Source of the DNA: Euryarchaeota archaeon Ods01
GTDB taxonomy: Archaea > Halobacteriota > Halobacteria > Halobacteriales > Halorutilaceae
Reading direction: 5' to 3'
Length of the DNA: 32,926 bases
NCBI GenBank assembly: GCA_028751095.1
Contig: JAQZCZ010000014.1
Span: 1-32,926 of the forward strand
Under the pieces are notes generated by a model. It saw nothing but the letters and a program-made list of their open reading frames with translations. It had not been told where the DNA came from and searched no databases. The position numbers and the translations under genes were made by a program. Positions 27,251 to 32,926 of this stretch are shown piece by piece. The number at the start of each line of letters is the position of its first letter. The first letter of the stretch is position 1.

Positions 27251-28174
27251 ATGGGCGCTGATTACTCGCTCGGCACTTCGGAGCATAGCTACCGTTACTA
27301 CAGGAACGCCGTCGAAGGGCACTGGGACCCGTACGAGATAGACCTTGAGGAAGACCGCGAGAACCTCGTTGCGATGGCTGACGATGTCGACTGGTCGGAT
27401 GAGGAGATAGAGAACTCAACCAACATACTGGGGTCGGCGCTCGCCATGTTCGGAGCGGGAGAGGAGTCGGTAACCGAGGACCTCGCGCCGCTCGCCGTCG
27501 CTCTCGAAAGTATCGAGGACCAGATGTTCATTACGACCCAGATGTACGAGGAGGCGAAACACGCCGACTTCTTCGACCGTTACTGGCGTGAGGTCATTAA
27601 TCCCGCCAGGGAAGCGGTCGGCATGGGAACCACGTCGCCCCACGAAGACAGGTGGTACGCCGACGAGTACATAGACCTGTTCGAGCGCGAGGAGGAGGCG
27701 ATGCACCGTCTCCTTGACGAGAACACGCCGGAAAACCGCGTCAAGGCGCACGCCCACTACCATCTTACCGTCGAGGGCATTCTGGCGCAGACGGGCTACT
27801 GGGGGCTGACCAAGAACTTCGACGGCACCGCCGACGACCTGCCGCACCTCCCGGGACTCGTCAAGGGTATCAAGCTGATACGCGGCGACGAGGCGCGTCA
27901 TGTCGGATTCGGTATGAAGAAGGTCAAGAGCGCGATACACGACGAGGGCGTTGACGAAGAGGTTCTGCACTCGACACTCGAAGACATCGTCCCGCTCGTC
28001 CAAAAGACCGTGATGCACGTCTGGGACGCCGTCGACGACCCGAGGGACTTCCCCGGGACGGGACCCGGACGCCTCGCTCAGTACGCCGCCGACAGACATC
28101 AGGGACGTATGAAGCAGATGTTGGATGCTGACACCGAAATCCCCGAACTCGAAGAACTCACGGCACTAGAATAA
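27251..28174 (+). CDS. R2-like ligand-binding oxidase (R2lox)
   Basis: This 307-aa ferritin-like protein belongs to the R2lox branch, related to ribonucleotide reductase R2, and often misannotated as NrdB. Metal ligands are Glu71 (GEESVTED), Glu101 and His104 (EEAKH), Glu175 (TVEGILAQTGY) and Glu214/His217 (GDEARH), with spacing identical to the mycobacterial enzyme. Val74 and Tyr170 occupy the positions that form the Val-Tyr ether cross-link in characterised R2lox. A heterodinuclear Mn/Fe centre that oxidises an unknown long-chain ligand is expected from the family. No large-subunit nrdA gene is in the window. Confidence 0.9.
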   Translation: MGADYSLGTSEHSYRYYRNAVEGHWDPYEIDLEEDRENLVAMADDVDWSDEEIENSTNILGSALAMFGAGEESVTEDLAPLAVALESIEDQMFITTQMYEEAKHADFFDRYWREVINPAREAVGMGTTSPHEDRWYADEYIDLFEREEEAMHRLLDENTPENRVKAHAHYHLTVEGILAQTGYWGLTKNFDGTADDLPHLPGLVKGIKLIRGDEARHVGFGMKKVKSAIHDEGVDEEVLHSTLEDIVPLVQKTVMHVWDAVDDPRDFPGTGPGRLAQYAADRHQGRMKQMLDADTEIPELEELTALE

Positions 28175-28192
28175 CGGCTCTTTTCTGCGGCG

Positions 28193-28200
28193 TATATTTA
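28193..28200 (+). promoter_or_regulatory. TATA-like box for carbonic anhydrase gene
   Basis: TATATTTA is 24-31 bases upstream of GTG 28224, supporting a leaderless transcript starting at that codon, or a 12-base leader to ATG 28236. Confidence 0.5.
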
Positions 28201-28223
28201 CGGAAGCACTACGAAGCCCCACT

Positions 28224-29009
28224 GTGTCCGAGACGATGCTAAGCAGACTCCTCGAACGTAACGAGAGCCACGTCCGTAAGCTTCCCGAGGGATACTTCGA
28301 CGACGTTCAGGAAGGACAGGAACCCGCCGCAGTCTCTGTCTGCTGTTCGGACTCGCGCGTTCCGCAGGAAGGAATGTGGGACGTTGACAAGCCCGGATGG
28401 CTGTTCACGCCCAGCACCATCGGCAACCAAGTCTGGGACGTGTACGACGGGGAGAAGGTCGTCGACGGTAGCGTCCTGTACCCGATGGAGTTTACGGACA
28501 CGAAGGTGACGCTCATCGTCGGACATACGGGCTGTGGTGCCGTGTCAGCGGCGCTCGAAGCCGTCCGCAACGAGGAGGATGAGGGAAATGAAGCCCCCGC
28601 GGGCGTCGCAAACTGGGTCGAAAACCTCATTCCTGTCGTCAAAGAAAGCCTCGAAGACGGCGGTGGCGGCGAAAAAGATATCTCCGAGGGTATCACAAAA
28701 TGGGTCGAAAGCCTCGTCCCCGTGGTCGAAGAAGGTCTCGAAGACGAACGTGTCAGCAACGACCGCGAAGCCTCTCTCGTCGACCAGCTCGTTGAGTACA
28801 ACGTCGACGCACAGGTCGAGTTCCTCCTCGGAAGCAACGAAGTCCCCGACGACGAGACCGTCTACGGCTTCGTCTACGACTTCCAAGGAATCTACGGCGA
28901 CGAACGTGGACGCGCGTATCTCGTAAACGCCGACGGCGAGACCGACGAAGACGCCTTACGCGACCTAGTTCCCGACAGACATGAGGGGGCTGTCCGCCGT
29001 CTCCTGTAG
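28224..29009 (+). CDS. Beta-class carbonic anhydrase
   Basis: This 261-aa enzyme interconverts CO2 and bicarbonate with zinc. The zinc ligands are Cys41 in CCSDSRV, with the Asp43-Arg45 dyad, and His101/Cys104 in HTGCGAV. The chain is longer than usual because of a helical insertion (residues about 118-180) made of two tandem copies of a 19-residue unit. Similar insertions of one copy occur in this region in other beta-class enzymes (ANWVENL type). GTG at 28224 is preferred because of the TATA box; ATG at 28236 is possible. It follows the R2lox gene by 49 bases. Confidence 0.9.
   Translation: MSETMLSRLLERNESHVRKLPEGYFDDVQEGQEPAAVSVCCSDSRVPQEGMWDVDKPGWLFTPSTIGNQVWDVYDGEKVVDGSVLYPMEFTDTKVTLIVGHTGCGAVSAALEAVRNEEDEGNEAPAGVANWVENLIPVVKESLEDGGGGEKDISEGITKWVESLVPVVEEGLEDERVSNDREASLVDQLVEYNVDAQVEFLLGSNEVPDDETVYGFVYDFQGIYGDERGRAYLVNADGETDEDALRDLVPDRHEGAVRRLL
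28602..28745 (+). repeat. In-frame tandem duplication inside the carbonic anhydrase gene
   Basis: Residues 127-145 (GVANWVENLIPVVKESLED) and 156-174 (GITKWVESLVPVVEEGLED) are 29 residues apart, with 11 of 19 identical and most others conservative. DNA similarity is visible (CTCGAAGAC in both), so the duplication is fairly old but clear. Confidence 0.8.
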
Positions 29010-29954
29010 CTACTCCTCGACAAGCTCGACGGCGTACTCGTCGCCCTCGTAGATGAAGTAGACTTCGCCTCCGCCGACCGAGACACCCCTGCCGAGGAGC
29101 TGTCCGAGGCTTCCGCGGCGTGTCGTGGGTATCTTGAGGTGGACCTCATCAACGCCCTCCTCAAACTGCGGAAGCGTGTTACGTAGAACCTCCTCGTTCG
29201 CCGCCTGCTCACGGATTAACGTTGGAATATCGTACGGCGTCGGTTCGGTTTCGTCACCACGGCGCACAACGAGCGTTCCCGGCGTCTGATACTCCTCGAT
29301 TTCGTCGTAATAGGTCGTATAGACAGTCACGACGCCGTCGTCGCGCTCGACGCTCGTCACAGTCTCGTCGACGGGTTCGAGGATGAGTTCCGCGCCCGTG
29401 ACCTCGAAAGCCGCCCCCCTGTCGCGCCGCCCAAGGTAGAAGCCGTAGACGCCGTCGCCAACGGCGTAGTCGGCGTCGTCGCCGAATCCAACCGTCTGCG
29501 AAACCGTGCCGCCCGGCTCGACCATCTGCCAAGGCTCGGGTATCTCGCGCGCCCTCAGTAGCTTCCAGTCGCCGTCGTGTAGCTTGTAGACGTTCCAGCT
29601 GTACGGGTTGACGCCGAACTCCTCGTCACCCTCGTTTCTGAGCGTGAACTCGACCTCGGCGGGCGGTTCGACCGTCTCGTCCGATGGCTCGACGTAGACC
29701 GGCGCGTCGCCCCTGTCGTGGTACCAGACCGTCCGGTCGGCGTGCGGGAAGGAGGGGAGTTCGTACCCACGGAACTCAGTCGTCTCCTCGTCACCGTTCT
29801 CGTCGTTGACCCCGTCGTCTCTGTCGTCGCCCCCGTCACCGTTTCCGTCGTCGTTCCCGTTCCGTCCGTCGTTCTCGTCACCGTCAAGACATCCGGCTGT
29901 CACCGTCACGCTTCCGGCGGCGAGAGCCGCGAAACGTCTCCGTGTCAGCTTCAT
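29010..29954 (-). CDS. Tat-exported lipoprotein with acidic low-complexity linker
   Basis: This 314-aa protein starts MKLTRRRFAALAAGSVTVTAGC, a Tat signal with lipobox VTAGC. A linker of about 40 residues made of Asp, Asn, Gly and Glu follows, then a beta-rich domain with an extracellular-lipoprotein feel (VEFTLRNEGDEEFGVNPYSWNVYK) and PGGTVSQTVGFG. The ORF track starts 25 codons earlier; ATG at 29954 is the real start because the Tat motif begins there and a TATA-like CTTATGA lies at leaderless distance. The function is unknown. It is convergent with the carbonic anhydrase, and the two stop codons abut with no gap. Confidence 0.83.
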   Translation of the reverse strand: MKLTRRRFAALAAGSVTVTAGCLDGDENDGRNGNDDGNGDGGDDRDDGVNDENGDEETTEFRGYELPSFPHADRTVWYHDRGDAPVYVEPSDETVEPPAEVEFTLRNEGDEEFGVNPYSWNVYKLHDGDWKLLRAREIPEPWQMVEPGGTVSQTVGFGDDADYAVGDGVYGFYLGRRDRGAAFEVTGAELILEPVDETVTSVERDDGVVTVYTTYYDEIEEYQTPGTLVVRRGDETEPTPYDIPTLIREQAANEEVLRNTLPQFEEGVDEVHLKIPTTRRGSLGQLLGRGVSVGGGEVYFIYEGDEYAVELVEE

Positions 29955-30055
29955 GGACAACGTTACGGCTGCATCGTCATAAGCCAAACGTAGGCTAAAA
30001 CCCGCGTTTGAGTTAAACAGAAGAGTCAACCGTCGGGGACACGTACCGACGCCCG

Positions 30056-30907
30056 ATGACCGCCTCCGTGACAGGCGTCGGACGGCTCTACTCTTCGGCT
30101 CTAACGGCGGTCGGTCTTCTCGTACACAGCAACCTGTTCGTCTCCGTCTCCGCCACCTCTGTCGCCGTCACAACCGTCCTTCTCACCGACCTGCCTCTCG
30201 AACCCCTGCCGTTGTTCATAGTCTTCGCGGCGACACTCTTCGTCTACAGCTTTAACCGTATCACCGATATCGCCGAGGACGAGGAGAACGTACCGTCACG
30301 GGCGCGTTTCACGCGAAGGTACGGGAAGCCTCTCTTGGCAGTCGGCGTGACGCTCTACGTCGCCGCGTTCGCCGTCGCACTCGCCATAGGCGTCAGGGGG
30401 GCGCCCTTCCTCGCACTACCTCTCATAGTCGGCATCGTCTACTCGGTCTACGCAAAACGGCTTCTCCTCGTCAAGAACCTCGTCGTCGGCGCGGCGTGGG
30501 GCGCTATACCTCTCGGCGTCGGCGTCTACTACGGCGCGGTCTCGTCCGAAATACTGTACCTCGCCGTCTTCTTCGGCGTCGAAATAACCGCCGCGGCGGC
30601 TCTGTTCGACATCAAGGACATCGAAGGCGACAGACGCGAAGGCATCCGTACGGTTCCCAACGTACACGGACCGCGCGCCACGCGTCTCGCCGCCCTCGGC
30701 GTCGTCGCGGCTCTCGTACCCGCCGTCTTCGTCGCCTCGCATGTCTTCGGAGCGGAGTATCTCGTCCTACTCGGATTTCTCGGCTACGTCGCCGGTTACG
30801 TTCCGTTCGCCAGACGCGACCGTGGACCGCTGTTCTACGGCTTCGTGATAGACGGCGAACACGTCTTTCTCGCGGCTCTCGTGGCGGCGGTTGAGGTGCT
30901 TAGCTGA
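30056..30907 (+). CDS. UbiA-family prenyltransferase
   Basis: This 283-aa membrane protein has about eight or nine hydrophobic segments and the two aspartate-rich metal and diphosphate sites of the family: NRITDIAEDEEN near residues 66-77 and DIKDIEGDRREGIRTVP near residues 184-200. These enzymes join polyprenyl diphosphates to lipid, quinone or carotenoid acceptors. The acceptor cannot be told here; haloarchaeal members include digeranylgeranylglyceryl phosphate synthase and lycopene elongase. The first site is DxxxDE-like rather than NDxxD. The 3' end overlaps the convergent gene by eight bases. Confidence 0.85.
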   Translation: MTASVTGVGRLYSSALTAVGLLVHSNLFVSVSATSVAVTTVLLTDLPLEPLPLFIVFAATLFVYSFNRITDIAEDEENVPSRARFTRRYGKPLLAVGVTLYVAAFAVALAIGVRGAPFLALPLIVGIVYSVYAKRLLLVKNLVVGAAWGAIPLGVGVYYGAVSSEILYLAVFFGVEITAAAALFDIKDIEGDRREGIRTVPNVHGPRATRLAALGVVAALVPAVFVASHVFGAEYLVLLGFLGYVAGYVPFARRDRGPLFYGFVIDGEHVFLAALVAAVEVLS

Positions 30908-31184
30908 AGACGCCTTTTCGTCTTGAGGCAAGCGCCGCGAGTCCCCATCCGAAGACGAAGACGGCAACCCCCGCGACGATGAGAAAGAGGGGGACGGCGA
31001 ACTCAACGTTGACGGTGCGCGAGTCGACGAGGACTCCTTGGTCGACGGCGACTGAGACGGCACGGACACCGCCGTCTATCATGAGGACAGCGCCGAATCC
31101 CGCGACTGCATACCCAAGGAGGACGAAGAAAAGGGAAGCCACGCGGCGCGTGCTTCCTCGGAACGGGACCGGCGACTTGGTCAT
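30900..31184 (-). CDS. Small two-helix membrane protein of unknown function
   Basis: This 94-aa protein has a basic N-terminus and two hydrophobic segments (about residues 15-38 and 62-84) separated by a short external loop, ending in RRKGVFS. I recognise no family. It lies 45 bases downstream of the surface protein gene on the same strand and is probably co-transcribed. It overlaps the UbiA gene end to end by eight bases. Confidence 0.65.
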   Translation of the reverse strand: MTKSPVPFRGSTRRVASLFFVLLGYAVAGFGAVLMIDGGVRAVSVAVDQGVLVDSRTVNVEFAVPLFLIVAGVAVFVFGWGLAALASRRKGVFS

Positions 31185-31229
31185 GTCGGTTGTTTGACAC
31201 TCCCCGAACTTGATTCTTTCCGCAGAGAC

Positions 31230-32198
31230 CTACCCGTGGTGGAAACGGCTTACGAGAGCGACCGAGACGAGGGCGAGAACCGCGGCGACGAATCCGAAGC
31301 CAGGAAGACCCTCGCCTTCGTCGTCACCTCCATCGTCATCACCCTCGTCGTCGGCACCGTCGTCTTCGTCTGTATCCTCCTCACCGTCGTCACCCTCATC
31401 GCCGCCGGCGTCAGCCTCTTCGACATCGACAGCAGTCCTGTGTGTCGTGACCTCCTCGCCTTCGTCGTCCTCGACACGGAGTTCGGTCGTAAGTTCGTGG
31501 CTACCCGCCGAGGCGTTGTCAGGAACAGACAGTTCGAGAGACGGCGTCAGTATGCTTCCGTCAGTCTCCAGCCAGACGAAGGACTCATCGCCCGAGGACC
31601 ACGCCGCGCCGTCGTCGTCAGCCGAATCGACCGTCCAGTTTTCGGGATACTCGACCACCTCAAAGACGACGGTCCGGTCCTCGTCGATGTCGAGGGCGTA
31701 GTCGGCGGTCGCGGTTCCGCCGGCTTCGACAGAGACGACCGAGGTCAGGGGCGAGACGTTACCCTCGTCGGTCACCGTTCCGTTCTCAACGGTGACCTCG
31801 GTGGTTTCGGTCTCCGCCTCCTCGGTGTCGCCGTCGTCAACGGTAAGTTCAGCGGTGAGGTTATGGACGCCCGAGGTCGCGTTCTCTGGCACCGACACGT
31901 CTACCGACGGTCTCAGAACTTGGTCGTCGGCGGTCAGCCAGATGAAGACTTCGTCGTCGGGACTCCACGCACCGCCGTCGGTACTGTTGTCTTCGACCGA
32001 CCAGCCGTCGGGATAGTCTTCAATGTCAAGGGTGACCTCGTCATCCTCGTCCACGATTACGTCGTACTCAACTGCCGTTTCCTCGCCCGCGTCAACCGTC
32101 ACGTCATCGGAGGCGACAAAACCGGCGGCAGGGGCGGCGAACAGACATGTCAACAAGATGGCTACGGTAGCCGTTATCGGAACGGTCGTGTACCTCAT
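31230..32198 (-). CDS. Secreted surface protein with tandem Ig-like repeats and PGF-CTERM-like anchor
   Basis: This 322-aa protein has a Sec signal peptide (MRYTTVPITATVAILLTCLFAA). Two tandem repeats of about 100 residues follow, aligned on TVDAGEETAVEYDVIVDEDD with SVEAGGTATADYALDIDEDR and ending SVPENATSG/SVPDNASAG. After them comes a long acidic DDEGDDDGG stretch, then LPGFGFVAAVLALVSVALVSRF. The PGF motif followed by a hydrophobic segment and basic end is the PGF-CTERM signal cut and lipid-linked by archaeosortase A in haloarchaea. NEW3-like (alpha-galactosidase-associated) domains are a likely fold for the repeats. ATG at 32198 is chosen because the signal peptide starts there; the track start is nine codons earlier. 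Confidence 0.85.
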   Translation of the reverse strand: MRYTTVPITATVAILLTCLFAAPAAGFVASDDVTVDAGEETAVEYDVIVDEDDEVTLDIEDYPDGWSVEDNSTDGGAWSPDDEVFIWLTADDQVLRPSVDVSVPENATSGVHNLTAELTVDDGDTEEAETETTEVTVENGTVTDEGNVSPLTSVVSVEAGGTATADYALDIDEDRTVVFEVVEYPENWTVDSADDDGAAWSSGDESFVWLETDGSILTPSLELSVPDNASAGSHELTTELRVEDDEGEEVTTHRTAVDVEEADAGGDEGDDGEEDTDEDDGADDEGDDDGGDDEGEGLPGFGFVAAVLALVSVALVSRFHHG

Positions 32199-32281
32199 GG
32201 TATACCGGCGTATCCGCCCCGTCAAAAAGCTTCGTCAGACGTAGGGCGAGGGATTAAACGTCTTCCGAACTACGTTAGGTC

Positions 32282-32752
32282 ATGACCTCAGAACTGTACG
32301 GGTCCGAGATGTCAACCGAAGAAGCCGAGCGGTTCCTCGAAAGGACGGGGGTTGGAACCCTCGCGTTCGGCGACGAGGACGGAGGGTACGCGGTCCCGAT
32401 GTCTTTCGGATACGACGCCGCAAACGGACGTTGCGTCTTCCAGTTCGCCTTCGGCGACGGAAGCCGTAAGCAAGAGTACATCGAAAAGGGCGGACGCGTA
32501 ACCCTCTCAGTCTACGAACGCACCGATACCGAGGACTGGCGTACCGTACTCGTTGAAGGAGGCTTGGAGGAGATACCGCCCGAAGAAGAAACACGCGCCT
32601 CGGCGGTCTTCGCGTCTCAGGCGAGGATGGCGTCGAACGAGGTCTTCCGTCAGCCTGTGGAAGAAACCGAGTTCGTCTGGTATGCGCTCGACGCCGACGA
32701 GGTAAGCGGGAGACAGAGCGTAAGCGGTCCCGTCGGGGATAGATTAATATAG
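32282..32752 (+). CDS. Pyridoxamine 5'-phosphate oxidase-family protein
   Basis: This 156-aa protein fits the split-barrel flavin-binding family: ERTGVGTLAFGDEDGGYAVPMSFGYD at residues 20-45, RKQEYIEKGGRVTLSVYE, and later a SWRT-like DWRTVLVEGGLEEI. Haloarchaea carry many such proteins, usually with FMN or F420-like cofactors, in redox roles not yet assigned. The C-terminus is polar. It is divergent from the surface-protein gene and lies 33 bases upstream of the MC1 gene. Confidence 0.83.
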   Translation: MTSELYGSEMSTEEAERFLERTGVGTLAFGDEDGGYAVPMSFGYDAANGRCVFQFAFGDGSRKQEYIEKGGRVTLSVYERTDTEDWRTVLVEGGLEEIPPEEETRASAVFASQARMASNEVFRQPVEETEFVWYALDADEVSGRQSVSGPVGDRLI

Positions 32753-32785
32753 GAGGGTGAGAAAGTAGCGTGAGAGGTGTAATAC

Positions 32786-32926
32786 ATGGTAAGAGAAGAC
32801 GGAAAGAGGAACTTTGCACTGAGGGAAGAAGGAGAGGAGACGAGCGTATTCAGCGGAAACACGCCTAGGCAGGCGGCGTTGAAGGCGGCGCGTCGTTTAG
32901 AGGCGGAGTCGAGCGAAAGCGAAGCG
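32786..32926 (+). CDS. Archaeal chromosomal protein MC1 (partial, runs off the window)
   Basis: The first 47 codons of an MC1 protein are present: MVREDGKRNFALREEG followed by VFSGNTPRQAALKAARRL. MC1 is a small monomeric DNA-bending protein that compacts haloarchaeal and methanogen chromosomes. The PRQAALKAA stretch is diagnostic. The rest lies beyond the right edge. GAGGTG about seven bases before the ATG acts as a ribosome binding site, and TTAATATA at 32744 is a plausible TATA box. Confidence 0.92.
   Translation, partial: MVREDGKRNFALREEGEETSVFSGNTPRQAALKAARRLEAESSESEA

Noticed and set aside
31194-32285. 363-aa plus-strand ORF opposite the surface protein
   Set aside because: The minus frame has a signal peptide, repeats and a PGF anchor; the plus frame has none and is a shadow.

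Overview
The window looks like a chromosome segment of a halophilic archaeon (class Halobacteria or a close relative). The encoded proteins are strongly acidic, secreted proteins carry Tat-type RR signals with lipoboxes, one surface protein ends in a PGF-CTERM-like anchor, many genes overlap by four bases (ATGA/GTGA), and TATA-like boxes lie about 27-30 bases upstream of start codons, as in leaderless haloarchaeal transcripts. Archaeal markers include PurO, a UbaA-type E1, archaetidylinositol-phosphate-synthase-like and Fap7-like proteins, an archaeal MC1 protein and a DICT-domain protein. The GC content is moderate for the class and ATA is used often for Ile.

Layout. (1) 1-1.35 kb: possible tail of an unknown gene, then argG. 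(2) 1.45-6.2 kb: an accessory island of four co-directional genes (two unknown proteins, a 617-aa protein with a repetitive N-terminus and a putative divergent PD-(D/E)XK nuclease-like C-terminus, and a classic-clade AAA+ ATPase with an unfoldase pore loop). It is followed on the other strand by a RelE/ribbon-helix-helix toxin-antitoxin pair. (3) 6.2-12.3 kb, minus strand: gyrB-gyrA, a small membrane protein, purO and a phosphodiesterase, closely packed and probably one transcription unit. (4) 12.4-15.5 kb, minus strand: small acidic protein, UbaA, and a multi-pass membrane protein with a C-terminal pentapeptide-repeat domain. (5) 15.5-17.8 kb, plus strand: hisC, Fap7-like kinase and CDP-alcohol phosphatidyltransferase, overlapping. 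(6) 18-22.6 kb, plus strand: a Yip1-like membrane protein, a CARDB-like surface protein, and a MacB/LolCDE-type ATPase and permease in one overlapping operon, then a membrane protein. (7) 22.6-25 kb, minus strand: two lipoproteins and a membrane-anchored winged-helix regulator. (8) 25-32.9 kb: membrane and DICT proteins, tRNA-Val(TAC) and tRNA-Phe(GAA), a partial copy of the tRNA-Phe 3' end, an R2-like ligand-binding oxidase, a beta carbonic anhydrase with an internal duplication, a Tat lipoprotein, a UbiA prenyltransferase, a surface protein, a flavin-binding-like protein and the start of an MC1 gene.

The strongest unexplained signal runs through the whole window rather than sitting in one gene. 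The palindromes GATC and GGCC are almost absent: by eye I find two GATC and one GGCC in 32.9 kb, where base composition alone predicts on the order of a hundred or more of each. Codon choice is bent around this; for example Ile after a G is written ATA or ATT rather than ATC. The most interesting gene set is the AAA+/putative nuclease island next to the toxin-antitoxin pair.
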